Assembly (NCBI GenBank): GCA_021464415.1
Contig: CM038465.1
Coordinates: 82,246,919 to 82,310,918 of the forward strand
DNA length: 64,000 nt
Source: Lonicera japonica
Lineage: Eukaryota; Streptophyta; Magnoliopsida; Dipsacales; Caprifoliaceae
Direction: 5' to 3'
How positions within the stretch are numbered: the stretch's first letter is position 1; each line of letters starts with the position of its first letter. This document shows, piece by piece, positions 11,936 to 23,792 of this stretch. The position numbers and the translations under genes were made by a program. The notes under the pieces are model-generated. The model saw only the letters and a program-made list of their open reading frames with translations, ran no database searches and was not told the DNA's origin.

Positions 11936-13328
11936 TGAGAAAAAAGTTTGAGGATTATACTATGCTTGACAGATTGATTCGTCTTGTATTGACTCTTCAT
12001 ATTTCTTCGACAAGTACAGAAGAAGCATTTTTCAATATGAATAACATCAAACAGATATACGCAGCTCAATGGAAGATATAGTTCTTGTTGATTGCATGTT
12101 GCTGAACATAGAGCGAGATTTCGGTTTGAAAATTCGAATCATTAAAAACTCGTCGAACTCAACTTTGTTAGATATTTTCATTTATGTATGAACTCAAATA
12201 TTTAAATTATGCTATTAAATTTTCTTTTCACTATATGGTTATACTGTCGATTTTTTTTTATGATTTTTTTTTCTCTTATTATTAATCCACCCCTCGAAAA
12301 ATTCCTGAATCCGCCTCTACATTCAGCCTCACGACAATATCGATACCCACCCGAGAAAAATATTTAAAATTTATTGTTTTATCCTAATTTATCACAATAC
12401 AAAAACACTAAATCCATCCGTGCCCTGCCCATGGTCAATTAAATCTTACAAATAATAAATAGTTGTTACTCAAAAATAAAAATAACAAAACTTGATCAGC
12501 TAAAAAATATCCAATTAATGTAGCTTTAAAAAAAAATGTGATCATTCAAGAAAAAAACATTATATTTATCTCAAATTGTTGATTTCTTCTTTATGATCCC
12601 GAGTTTCATAAGCTTTCTACCCTTACCGAGTTATTCCAAAAACTAGTTATGAGAAGAAAGTTTGAGGGTTATACTATGTTTGACAGATTGATTAATCTTA
12701 TATTGACTCTTCATATTTCTACGACAAATATAGAAAGAGCATTTTTCAATATGAATAACATCAAACAGATATAAGCAGCTTAATAGGAGATATATTTCTT
12801 GCCCATTGCATGTTACTGAATATAGAGCGAGACTTCGGTTTGAAAATTCAAATCATTAAAAACTCGTCAAGCTCAACTTTGTTAGATATTTTCATTTATG
12901 TATGAACTCAAATATTTAAATTATGCTTTTAAATTTTCTTTTCACTATATGATTATATTGTCGATTTATTTTTTTATGATTTTTTTTCTCTTACTATTAA
13001 TCCACCCCTCGGAAAATTCCTGAATCCGCCTCTGCATTCAGCCTCACGACAATATCGATACCCACCCTGGAAAAATATTTAAAATTTATTGTTTTGTCCT
13101 AATTTATCACAATACAAAAACACTAAATCCATCCCTGCTCTGCCCATGGTCAATTAAGTCTTACAAATAATAAATAATAAATAGTTGCTACTCAAAAATA
13201 AAAATAACAAAACTGGATCAGCTAAAGAATATCCAATTAATGTAGATTCAAAAAAAATGTGATCATTCAACTATTTTATATAAATAGTTTATCAAGAAAA
13301 AAATATTATATTTATCTCAAATTACTAA
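11878..13328. repeat. Tandem duplication of the hAT C-terminal region, about 0.71-0.74 kb per unit
   Basis: Copy 1 (about 11878-12589) and copy 2 (about 12590-13328) both begin TTTATGATCCCGAGTTTCAT and run in parallel through ATACTATG(C/T)TTGACAGATT, AACATCAAACAGATATA, CCTCACGACAATATCGATAC and GATCATTCAA to TTATATTTATCTCAAATT. Copy 2 has a 27-bp insertion near its end (ACTATTTTATATAAATAGTT), itself a short palindrome. Similarity is roughly 90 percent by eye, so the duplication came after the element inserted. Confidence 0.8.
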
Positions 13329-13329
13329 T

Positions 13330-14110
13330 TTCACTTTAATCGAGTATATCAACATATTTTATTATGAGGTTTATTACATTGACTATGTTAAGAACAAATA
13401 AAATTTTAAATTTTAAAATATTAAAATAAAAAAAAACAAAATTATTAATTTTAGAGTGACAAGGTAACACAAAGAAGAAATAATTTTTGGACAGCTTGAA
13501 AAAGGAATAAATAGACTTGGAACAATTTGTACCATCAAACTTACTGTAGTTGAATACTTCTAATCAATTTATGTTTCGAAATAATGAGCATTTCAAAAAT
13601 AAAAGGTGAGTATTCAAAGTTCTTGGACAAGATGATGCTTATGGGCTTTATAAGCAGCAAGTGGTAAGTAGGTTTTCAAAGTCCTAATGAATGGTTTCAT
13701 ACGACCGTTACCGTGAAGAAAGTGGACTGAAAATATATATGTTAAAAATGAAAATGTAAGTATATTCACCTTCTTGCTTTACTTTTTCTACGCTCGATCC
13801 TGCCCCAGTTGCTCAAATTATTATTTTTACTAAATTTTGTACTCACACGATACATGTGCTATTTACCCATCTAAGCACGAGTGTTCGAATCTTATTATTT
13901 ACGCATTCATGCCTTCAGACTTTATATAATAATAAATTTAGTATTGTTATTTATGTATCATATTCAATTATTGCTTTCGCATTCATGCCCTCTAATTTCA
14001 TATAATAGTAAATTTAGTGTTGTTATTTATGTATATATAAACCAAAAGTTCTCGTATTCAATTAGGTATTAATATTTTCCCTTCCGCAAAACATTTAGTA
14101 AAACTAGCTT
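13330..14110. other. Intergenic, nothing recognised
   Basis: AT-rich sequence. A phrase with GCATTCATGCC and TATAATA(A/G)TAAATTTAGT occurs twice (about 13902-13947 and 13978-14024), a short imperfect direct repeat. No gene call is justified. Confidence 0.45.
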
Positions 14111-14114
14111 TTTA

Positions 14115-14350
14115 TTCGATCTTTGATAACTGAGTCTTTCATAACTGGCCGAGGAAAGTGTATATTACTCGGTTTTTAAACACCAAGTATAAGCTTAACA
14201 ATATTTATTTAGTCATTGATAACCGATTAAGGTAAATATGACTTGGTACTTGAGCGCCAAATATAAGCTTAACAATACCAAGTATATATGTGTATATTCG
14301 ATCCTTAATAACCGAGTAACAAATACTTTTCTCAGTTATCAAAGATAGAA
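14115..14350. mobile_element. Small foldback/MITE-like element, 236 bp
   Basis: The ends are inverted repeats: left TTCGATCTTTGATAACTGAG (14115-14134), and the reverse complement of 14331-14350 reads TTCTATCTTTGATAACTGAG. The interior has further degenerate copies of GATAACCGAGT and two copies of ATAAGCTTAACAATA. No target-site duplication was clear, so the boundary is approximate. Confidence 0.45.
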
Positions 14351-14359
14351 TGAAATTGG

Positions 14360-15388
14360 AAGTATTTTATAATATAAATATTATAATAATCTATTTTTGG
14401 ATCAGATTTACTGGAAAATATTAAGAATATACTTAGTAATAACCGAATGTACTGTTTGTATAATGACATATGTTATAAACGTATCTCCCATATAAAACAT
14501 CATACGGAGATTCTCTAGTGTACAAAAGAGTGGTGCTCGCCTATTGGATCGGATACTTCTCTCGACTAACTTAAAAAAGAGAATTCCACTATGAATGGTT
14601 AGTGGTCGAACGACAAACCTATAGAATTTGTTTTCGAATTCTTGCTTGTCGCTTTCCCAATCGATCAATTTGAGCGTCCTTCTCAATCAGTTGTTTTTGT
14701 TCCTCTTAAACACGATGCTTTTCTTGTTCGATTTCTTCTTCGATTTGATAGATTTTTCGAAGAATTTTTTGTTCGGTTTCGGATTTGGGAACAATTTCTT
14801 CATAAAACCACCCAAGTTTTTCACTAAAATTAAGTTTAGGAGGCTGAGATACCAACACCTGCCTTTTTTACCAAATGTTTTGTTGTGCGTAAATATTGCC
14901 ACCCTTCAATTATGACAACATACTAATAAGTGTTTGACATTGAACTATTTCTTTATTTATTAAATATTTTAATTTTAATTTAGAAATTTACATCACGTGT
15001 ACTATCATATTTAGGATATTAAGTTTAAAATTTTAGACCATCCAAGAAGCTTTATCCAATTTAACCTAATTAAAATATAGATTTTAGTCCATCCTTCCAA
15101 GAAAAAATAACGAGTAGGAATTAGTTTCGATTTGCCAATTTAGCCAAAAAGATACAAATAACACGATTAAATCTGTCCATTTAATCAAATCAATTTAGCC
15201 TCCATTCATTCTCACGATATTTCAGACAAAAAAAAAAGGAAAAGAAAAGGGTACACATCAAGCACCTGCTGCCTACAACTACTGGCATGGCTGGCGCTCT
15301 TAAGAAAGATACGCAAGTACCAAGTTCATACTCACTACTACTTCCTAATTCAATCACATAATGACAAAAAAAAAAGATTAAAAAAACC
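14360..15388. other. Intergenic, downstream of the ORP gene
   Basis: Two open stretches on the minus strand (14408-14686 and 14687-14902) show no recognisable domain and are low-complexity (KKSNKKS-rich). They may be one decayed frame. The last part, about 15180-15388, is the probable 3' UTR of the ORP gene. No terminator or RNA gene was recognised. Confidence 0.4.
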
Positions 15389-18300
15389 CTAAACAACAAC
15401 ATTATCTTCTAATGCACAGGCAGGGGGCAAATCACTAGCCTGCCCAAATATATCAGGTATTCCTTCCCACTTGCCTTCCTCTCTTGTTTCCCAATACCCA
15501 CCTAAATATCTGTAACATCCATCCTCCTCATCTTTCTTGAACCATCTTGGCCTCCACCCTCTTTCTTGCAACTTTCTTGCCTGCAACCCCCCCACAAAAT
15601 TATACACGAGTTTTCATTCATTGCCTACTAGGGAATTTTACTTTTTTAAAATAATGACGATACAAGGGTCCTCTTAATAAGAGTTTTACCTGTCTCTGTA
15701 ATTGTTCAAGTCTGAGCTTCTCTGCATTTGCCAACTCATATTCTCCATTCTCTAAGTGTCTCTGATCAGGTCTCAGCCTCGAGTCTGTCGGCGGTAGCTT
15801 CTCCAGTAGGCCAGGTGTCAGTTCATTCAGAGAAATTGCAAAAGAAGTAAGGTTATATCTTGTCTTGGTAGCAGATTTGTCCCTGTCCCAAAGCATTACA
15901 GCTTCACTCATTGGATCATAACCCTTTGCCTTTGTAGTTGGATCTCCCAACACATAGTACATTGCCTCATCCCACTTCCCTAACAACATTGCTACCTTTT
16001 CCCCTGTTCTATTGTCTTGCACAAACCCATGAACCTACAATTTTATGTCAAGTTTATTTAATGACAACAAAATCATTCTTCTACTAATTTCTAGCACAAA
16101 GGATTTAAAAAAATTGTGTTTAATTCTTCTTCTATTCATTAATGAACACAGGAACTACCTGATGTGGATTTCGGTCTATAATAGACTGCTCCTTGAATTT
16201 GATCTTGCAAGAGTAGTTACCACTGCCCTTGATGCGCATGGTACCATAGTGGTCACAATAGATTTTACCAAGTATGATATTGTATATAGAAGTAGTAACC
16301 TTGCTCCATTGAAATGTCTCCCCATCTTCAAACTGAAGGGTAAGGACTCCCACGGGATCAAGCTGAATAGAGCGCCCCCAGAACTTGCCTTTGAGATTAG
16401 AATCTGCCCAGAATTTCCAGCCTCTGCCCTCACAGTGGCAAGCGACTATCATTGGGTGGTGACTCACCTGAGAGACTCACTTGTTATAAAAAAAAAATAA
16501 TAATAATAATAAAAAAGACTTTTTTTTTCCTAAATGTCATGGTTACTTTCTGAAGTATGTCTTTGTACAAGAGAACATTGCTACCTTTTCAGAGAAGAAA
16601 CGCAGACCCTTATCAGGATAGTCGGCCTCATAGGTTTCCCCAAGAAGAGGGTTGAAAGGTTTGCACTGACGGCCTTCTGTTGATGCATAACTGGAGACGG
16701 CAAAAGCTGCAATGTTTAGTATTCTCATCAAATCATTCCCCTGCGTGGGTAAAAGCCATATAAACCAAATATTAGGACTTCCCACAACCTTTTTGTTTTC
16801 CATTATAAATTTACCGAAGTATTCAAAAGAGCTAAAAGAACATTACTACAGAAACCGGTCGATCTACAATATAGAGAACAGACCTGTTTTCCCCACTGCA
16901 ATGCCCGGTCAACCAAGTATGAGTACTCCAAATCTTCAAAGCACTTCTGCAAAGAAGACAGCGGCTCGTTAAAGTAGACAGGAAGGCAAACACCAGACAG
17001 GTCTTTTCCAATATTATCCTTGATTATTGACCATAAGCCAACCGGCTTCTCTTTCTCCTTTGGTTCTGGTAAACTATCCCTTCTTCTGATGTAAGGATAT
17101 TCAACTGCCTCGATCTCCATTCCAACCTCTCTCCAGATATCAGGAAATAAAGAGTCTTTATCGTATGTCAAAGAACTACAAGCATTTCCTGAGATCTCTC
17201 TACTCCTATAAGAAGCACTTCTTAGAGAATCTGAAGGAATAAAATCATTTGTATCAAAAAAAATTCCATCTTCTTCATCTGTTTCAGCATCTACTCCATA
17301 TCGGCTTTCATTATCTGCATCAGAATCACTTCCACTGCCCTCTGACATGATAGAATAGAAATCTGTGACATTAGGAGGAAAATTAGGGAGCTGCCCAGTC
17401 TCAATTACAAACCAAAAAGTATGATTGTCAATCTTATGAAAGATAAGTTTTAGAACAGATCCATAAATTTCATCACAGAACAATGCAATCCAATAAGACA
17501 TGACCTTGCTAGGCCCACAAGGAAACAACAGCAGAGTACTATATTCAATACACAATTTTGTTTAATGGGAGAGACCTGTAGTAAATCAAGAGTAATTCAA
17601 ACTCAAATGTTAAGGAAACCAATGAATAAACTTGCAGACTGTATAGTTGATACTTGATACTTAATAGGTTCTCTTTCTTTTTGGCAATAGGTAGGTCTAT
17701 GTCCCTTGCTTGGAAAAAGCCAAAAAGGGAAGGGAAGAACCCAACACCGCCCAAGTGGGAGGTGAGGGATGACGCCATTGAGCTTAAGCTCTTTGCGTAA
17801 TAATTAGCACGTCAGATATAGATATTATCTTAACCAGAAGGTCATATTTTCCACCAAAAAAGGCTTGCTGAATTAAAACGGCAATGGATGGGAGTGCGAA
17901 AGTTAACTAACCACTGAATCTTCTATTCCCTTGCCCACAGCATGAATCTCGTTCCTTCGTTTCATCAACTACAGTTGTTTCTAACTCTATTTTCTCTGTC
18001 TGCAAACAAAATTTGAATAGAGGTAAACAAGTAAAGTTATAACCCAAAGAAGTTTTCAATTATCAGAAAGTGTGTGAATATAGGAGAAGGCAAGTTGAAG
18101 TCTAATATTGTCAGGAGGTAGATCAATTCTCAGTTATTGGCGAACTACGCAGATCAGCTTGCAAAACCTATAATTCAGAAGTTACACGGAACAAAATGAC
18201 AATCTATAAGATACATGGGAAAATTCAAACTTGAGTCGAAACCAATATTGGAACATTTGTGTTTGTTATCCACAAACATATGGAAGAAAAGAAAGTTCTG

Positions 18301-20757
18301 AGAGAAGAAACGGGTTGACCTCCAAACTTCTCAGGTTACTACAGTCCTTGAAATATAATCCGTTCAAGAGTAGAATTTTATGCAGAACTACGCGTACCTC
18401 TAGTTGTCTTAATGTGTCCAGCATCATAAAATGTTTAAGTTGCAGGGCCTTCAACTGATTCTGCAGACCAGAGAGTTCATATAGCATAATAGACTCGCAA
18501 TCTTTTATGACTGCCTCTGAAGTGCCTTCTTGCACTAGTCTTAACCGTAACTTCTCTGTTGAAACAACAATATCTTCAGAAGGTGTAAAGTCACTGCTTG
18601 TCAACAATCTAGGGAATTGATCTTTTGATGCCAGAAGAGCCTCAATCCATGAAGCTCTGTCCTCTCTAGATACACAACGCAAATGAAGAGTTTTTGTTCC
18701 GGTGAATATGGAAAGCCTTTTGTCGTCTGATTTGCTTGCCCGAACTGAAGAAACCTGTGCCCAAATTATTGTGAGTTCAGCGGCGACTTAAGAGGGTATA
18801 TTGGAAAACAATGTTCTAAACTTGAAAAACCGTACTCACGAGTGAAACCAGTAGAGGCTCCTGATATAACAAATCTGTAAACTTGTCAGCAGCTAGAGGG
18901 ACCAGCCATCGAAAATTATAACATTTGGTCTTAAAATATTAGAGGGAGAGACGAATGCAAATTGATGCATAACCTAAAGGAGAGTAAGCAATGAAATTCC
19001 AGCCTCTCTTAGGAGCACTAAGAACTTCTAAAAAATAAACTAGGAATATGATTTTAGTCCATAAATGCAGGAATTTGCCTTTAACTTGGACCACATACAA
19101 GACTGGTATGAATCACCTCACTTTAATTCAGGACATCATGTAAGTGATGGAAATCATACTCCTGATTCCTTAGCTTCGAGAAGTGGGACCTGGTCAACAT
19201 CTACACCAACTATTTTTGGCTCACAGAAGACACCACCAACTGTAAGGACCTGGGCTCGTGGACAGTTCGGCTCATTATCTATATCATAATGAAAAATCTG
19301 CTTATTGAGACGCAACAGGTGACATTCGTACGACAATGGGAAGACAACAATGGATGAGGAGATGCAATCTCTTCACAAGAGCCAAATCTAGAAGATTGTT
19401 AACTAAGGGGAAGATATTCGGTGCAAATGGGAGTCTGCTGAAGATGGGAGACTGCATATACTGACATTCATAATAAGACGATGTTGGTGTCAACTAAGAA
19501 TGACTGTCCTGTGCATCTTTTCAGTAAATTACGCTTGTAACACCACATAAAGAAGTGGTAGGGCTCATTTTGACTGTAAGAAATTTTACATAGAGATAGA
19601 GTTTGGAAGACCTTTGGTTTGATTCTATGGATTATGTAACCCTTGTACTGGTATGATCGCACCCATTATGTAAATCAAGGGTGATGAATATATCCGTGGT
19701 GGTGGGCAATATAGCTTCATCCGTGTCTTGATTTACACAGAAGGAACGGATATATTCATCACCCACGGAAGAAGCTATATTGCCCATCACACTTGTTAAT
19801 TCTAGTCTGGTTGTTGTTGTGATCGTTTATGATTTATTTTCCATCTCAATTTTGTTTTGTATTTAGGTTGCCTCCTCTTTCATTATCCTTGTGAAGTTAT
19901 TGACTATATTTTTGGGCATGCATGAATCATCAATTCATCGAAAATTTTGCAAATATCTAACTGGTTTCAAGATGTACATCTCAAAACGAAACATTAGCCT
20001 GTTGTGTAGAAGAGGTGAGAACGTGGTTGATATATACATGTAGCAATTAACCAGAAAGGTAAACGCATGCAATACATATCTCAAAAATAATTCGAGATGT
20101 GTTGCATCGCATTACTCTTCAGTCATTCTCCATAGGGTGAGTTTTACAGAGCAAAGTAATCCTAGTGAAAAGAGGAAAGAACAGCACACATATATTTATT
20201 ACTTATGCAATGTACACATTCGTATGCATGGATAGACGAAATAAAGCAACACAAACCTTGAGATGAATCTCCCCAAATGGTTTCCACTGCTTTGTGAAAC
20301 CTCCAATCTTATTACTGCTCCCACTAGCCTTCCTCATATACCTCCATGACTGCTCTCCAATGACTTTCATCCCCTTATCTCTAGCTGGACCCAACATAAT
20401 CTTGTCCGGACCGTGGATCTTATAGTAAGAGAGCACTCCGTCCTGAAGAACAAACCACCTCGACCTCCAACCTTTCCCATAGTTTACCCACTTATACAAA
20501 ACCCCTGCTACACTACCACTAACACTCCCATTGCTGCAAAACACCTTGGAATCCCTCGGTTCGATCCCATTCTGTTCAACCTCGAGATTGGATGGTCCCT
20601 CCAGATCAGTCCCGATCGACGACGAAGCATGAGCCGAATAACCGGAGTTGGAATTTTTGACGGAAGTATCAAACCCTAACTGGCAGTGCTTCACCACTTC
20701 GGGATTGGCCCGATCCCGGTCGATGGAAACCGGAGCAATGCAGCACAGTGGATTCAT
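15389..20757 (-). CDS. ORP1D: Oxysterol-binding protein-related protein, ORP1 class (PH + ORD)
   Basis: Eight exons: 20757-20257, 18754-18398, 17999-17912, 17362-16884, 16740-16585, 16467-16159, 16034-15690 and 15580-15389, all GT..AG and in phase, giving 808 aa, the usual ORP1 length. The protein carries sterol or phosphoinositide lipids between membranes at contact sites. The PH domain starts near residue 80 ([20 protein letters not shown]) and crosses the first intron at [17 protein letters not shown] linker with coiled-coil character follows (about 245-305), then an acidic patch with a FFAT-like IFFDTND (349-355). The ORD has [28 protein letters not shown] and the OSBP signature EKVSHHPM (final Pro replaced by Met, as I recall for plant ORP1 proteins), then [17 protein letters not shown] and GWRPRWF. 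Start: first ATG, giving [11 protein letters not shown], like plant ORP1 N-termini. Intron 1 (1.5 kb) contains an odd inverted-block repeat. The symbol among ORP1A/C/D rests on the neighbouring ARP3. Confidence 0.93.
18755..20256 (-). other. ORP intron 1 with foreign-looking sequence
   Basis: This 1.5-kb intron lies between PH-domain codons (HLK and VSS). It contains a moderately GC-rich patch at about 19065-19300 that is open on both strands (plus: [15 protein letters not shown]; minus: [20 protein letters not shown]). I do not recognise it, and its composition differs from the rest of the intron, so an inserted fragment is possible. Downstream in plus coordinates is the inverted-block repeat at 19669-19788. 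Confidence 0.5.
19669..19788. repeat. Three blocks inverted in place (X A B X' A' B')
   Basis: X = TGTAAATCAAG (19669-19679), A = GGTGATGAATATATCCGT (19680-19697), and B = GGGCAATATAGCTTCATCCGTG (about 19704-19725). They are followed by X' = CTTGATTTACA (19727-19737), A' = ACGGATATATTCATCACC (19746-19763) and B' = CACGGAAGAAGCTATATTGC.. (19764 to about 19785). Each primed block is the reverse complement of its partner (X and A exact, B with one mismatch), but the block order is kept instead of reversed. It is therefore not a simple hairpin. Confidence 0.85.
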
Positions 20758-20759
20758 AT

Positions 20760-22115
20760 GAAGAAAGGAAAGAAATTCAAGTATCCAATTCTAACAATTT
20801 TCTAAATCGATCTCATCTCAATGAATGCGTATTTGAAATGCCGGATAGGAACAACGACGGCACCGTTTCGGAGAGAAAAGCGTCTCCAGAGCACCCGATC
20901 GGAGTTCGATAGGGCGATACACCCGAAAATATTGTGATATGACATAAGATCACAGAACAAATGCCTAACAGTAAAAATAAACTAGTAGATCAATAGGAAG
21001 AGACTATATATATTATTATTATTTATATTTGTTAGATTAGATAGATGTGACTACAAATGTATGTATGTATGTATGTATGTATAATAAATACAATACAATG
21101 TAAAATTGCATATATAGACGGAGAAGACAGTTATAACTCGCTGTTCAGAGCTGCAATTAAGCTTGCAGATGACAAAGATGTGTGAGAGGAGAGTACAGAT
21201 CTATATCTATATCTATATCTATATCTATATATATATTTAATTCACTGCGCCATTACTGGTAATTTATTTTCAGTATTGTTATTACTATATAATAATAAAT
21301 TATTAGATATATATATATAGAGAGAGAGAGAGTGTTTATATAAATATAAAATAAAAATATAGATATATATTTATATTGAGAGACAGAGAGAGAGAGAGAG
21401 AAATGGAATCATCAATAGAAAAAGATGGAGAAGGTGGGAGAGAGGCGTAGGTTAAGCAATGGATGCTTTTTAAATGCTTGGTTTCGTTTGGTTTGGACTT
21501 TGGAGAGTAATGATTATGGTGTCGGCTAACGTGCGCTTGTGGCGTGGGAAAAGCATTTTGTTCGTTGGTTTAAAAGTAAAACCCACCCGCGGTTACGGGA
21601 ATGACATACATAGTCGGTCCTTGGGGGAATACTACGTTTTAGTGAAAGTTGACTCCATCGGTGTCACGTGCCACGGGGGTTGTTTCCGTAATTTTTCATA
21701 TATTTATTATAATACAAATTAAAATAATTGATTTGATTATTATACTAAGTAGTAAATTCAATGATTCATAATACATCTAATAATTTTAAAAGTGTAAGTT
21801 ATATTGACATAATATATGCATTTGTATTTAAAAATGCAATGGGCCTTACTCATTTTTATCTCAAAAAAAAGTAATAAATTAAAAATTCGCCAAATGTGAG
21901 AAAGAGTTGTACATTTTTGTGTAAAATAAAGAAATATCAATCCATTTGATAGAAATAGTGATGGAGTTGCCGATGAGAGCTAGCCGGAATTGTATGGAAG
22001 GAAAGTAAAAGCCAGATTTGTATTAACTGTTGAAAACTTTTTAACAAAACTTTTTTACCTTTAATTTTTAATTTTTATTTTTCTGAAAATGGTATTTTCT
22101 ACCCGGGATATTAAA
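20760..22115. promoter_or_regulatory. ORP 5' region and upstream microsatellites
   Basis: This is the presumed promoter and leader of the ORP gene (minus strand). Simple repeats seen: ATGT repeats at about 21058-21082, TATATC repeats at about 21200-21236, GA runs at about 21320-21333 and 21383-21402, and TA runs at about 21308-21319. No individual factor site is claimed. Open frames around 21474-21940 show no recognisable protein. Confidence 0.45.
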
Positions 22116-22124
22116 AAATAGGGC

Positions 22125-22392
22125 TTGCTTGAAAAAGTTTTCTGCAAAAGAATTATCGAATAATATTTTTGTAAATTAAGAGCCTAGATTTGACCAAACT
22201 CCCAAAGGAGTCTAAAGTTAACTTTACAGTATATTTTTAAATAGTATTTTTTTATTGAATCATGCCAAAATTAAGTTTGCACTACATGTTTTTTAGCATA
22301 TTAGTATAAATAAGTGTTTAATTGATAGTGCTTTAGAATAATTTTAACAAATTATATATTCAAAACCTGTCTACAATAAAAAAAAATATCCA
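22125..22392 (+). repeat. Dispersed repeat family 'R', partial copy 1
   Basis: Shares long blocks with two copies at 25.2-25.8 kb (inverted) and 26.3-27.0 kb (same direction): AGTTTTCTGCAAAA, TTTGACCAAACTCC, AGTTAACTTT, CACTACATGTTTTTTAGCAT and AATTTTAACAAATTA. This copy stops after about 270 bp where the others go on for more than 600. The family is unnamed to me; no coding capacity is visible. Confidence 0.65.
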
Positions 22393-22399
22393 ATGGCTA

Positions 22400-23205
22400 T
22401 TAATGATTCTTGCAAATGTAACGGATGAGCTTTTACTTCATTTCTTTTTCATTTTAATTTATATTTTTGATTAAAAATTTACCCAAGAATTTATGTAACA
22501 ATAATTTTATCTGACTCATCTTAATCTTATCCTTTCTATCCTCTCTCACTGGTTATCACCAGAACTCAACCTATTTAATCCGCGTGGCTCACTTCGCGCA
22601 TTGTTGCTAAAAGTTCACCAATAAGATTAAACCCCCTATCTCTCTCTCAAGTCAACCCCTTCTCTCATACCGCTATCCTCTAACTTGTCATTTTTCTTTC
22701 TCTAAAATCAAACTCTTGCTTCTTTAATCTATCAGTCTATTTGCTTTCTATCTCTATTTCTCCTCATTTTTTATTTTTAATAATTCCACTTCACCTTTTG
22801 GTGTCAATTTGAGGTGGGATTTTGACAGTTGGTTATTGGTTGTTAGTGTATTGGGGGTGGAACGAAGTTGGTCGATTTCAGCAGTGTTAATTTTAGCAAG
22901 AGATGAGTAATTTTTTAGTAGCTCACATGATTAAAAATATTTTCGTTTAGGTGGTACTATTGTTAAAATTATTATGTTTATTTTTTATCATTGTACAACT
23001 TTAAAATATATAATACATTTTTTTAGTATTATATGTTTTGATATAACTGAATAAGTAATATAAAAATTAATTGGGTAAAAAAGTGTGCATGAACATATTT
23101 CAAGTTACGGGAGTTAATCTCCTTGGATACATTGAATCAAGCTTCGCCAGTTGAACGAAATTTTGCTTTGTGTTGTGGGAAAAAAAAGTGCAATGTTTAG
23201 GTATG
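22400..23205. other. Intergenic, nothing recognised
   Basis: AT-rich sequence with pyrimidine-rich stretches at about 22530-22780 (TCTC, CTTT runs). No supported coding exon or bounded element. Confidence 0.4.
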
Positions 23206-23363
23206 AAATATGTGACGCCATGAGTGATGAGTACTCCCTTGTGTAGAGGAATGGTAGCTTAAAGGGGACATCCCACACCGAAAGTTGGGGGATCCTTGGA
23301 GACCCATATAAGTAAGATATGGTCGCTAATTAAGTATGAGGCCTTTTGGGTAGCTCATTGGCT

Positions 23364-23440
23364 TCGAATCCCATAAGAACTCAGAAGTTAAGCGAGTAGT
23401 GGACCAGAGTAATCCCAAGATGGGTGACCCCCTGGGAAGC
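23364..23440 (+). repeat. 5S rRNA-like promoter domain, LTR copy 1
   Basis: Matches plant 5S rRNA from GAATCCCATAAGAACTCAGA through AGTTAAGCG (box A) to GATGGGTGACC (box C) and CCTGGGAAG. The 5' third of a true 5S gene is absent and several internal bases differ, so this is the LTR-borne Pol III promoter relic of Cassandra, not a ribosomal gene. Confidence 0.85.
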
Positions 23441-23639
23441 TAGTCGTGAGCTCCCAGAAACAAAGCCGTGAGGGTAGATATCCTGGGGCTGAGGCCTGTC
23501 TAGGACGCTAGTGTACGGTGTGTACGGTGTGTCCGTGTGTACGGTGTGTCGACGAGGACGTCAATTCCCTTGGGGGGAAGGATGTGACGCCTTTGTGGGG
23601 GATCCTTGGAGACCCCCAATACACTAATTCACTGGTTTC

Positions 23640-23714
23640 GGATCCCATAAGAACTCCGAAATTAAGCGAGTAGTGAACCAGAGCAATCCCAGGATGGGTG
23701 ACCCCCTGGGAAGC
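23640..23714 (+). repeat. 5S rRNA-like promoter domain, LTR copy 2
   Basis: Same domain in the 3' LTR: GGATCCCATAAGAACTCCGA, AATTAAGCG (box A with one change) and GGATGGGTGACC (box C intact). Slightly closer to genuine 5S rRNA than copy 1. Confidence 0.85.
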
Positions 23715-23792
23715 TGGTCGTGAGCTCCCAGAAACTGGGAAGCTGGTCGTGAGCTCCCAGAAACTGGGAAGCTGGTCGTGAGCTCTCAGAAA
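23706..23792 (+). repeat. 29-bp tandem triplication in the Cassandra 3' LTR
   Basis: The unit starting CTGGGAAGCTGGTCGTGAGC and ending TCCCAGAAA is present three times in a row (third copy TCTCAGAAA). The 5' LTR has one copy, so the expansion happened after insertion or during its last replication. Confidence 0.9.

Noticed and set aside
14408..14915. Overlapping frames on both strands
   Set aside because: Low complexity, no conserved motif, and no splice or promoter support. Probably shadows of one decayed sequence.
19065..19336. A gene inside ORP intron 1
   Set aside because: Open on both strands but short, with no recognisable domain or splice partners. Kept only as a note on the intron.
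23364..23714. Genuine 5S ribosomal RNA genes
   Set aside because: Both copies lack the 5' third of 5S rRNA and lie inside LTRs with a PPT and target duplication, so they are Cassandra promoter domains.
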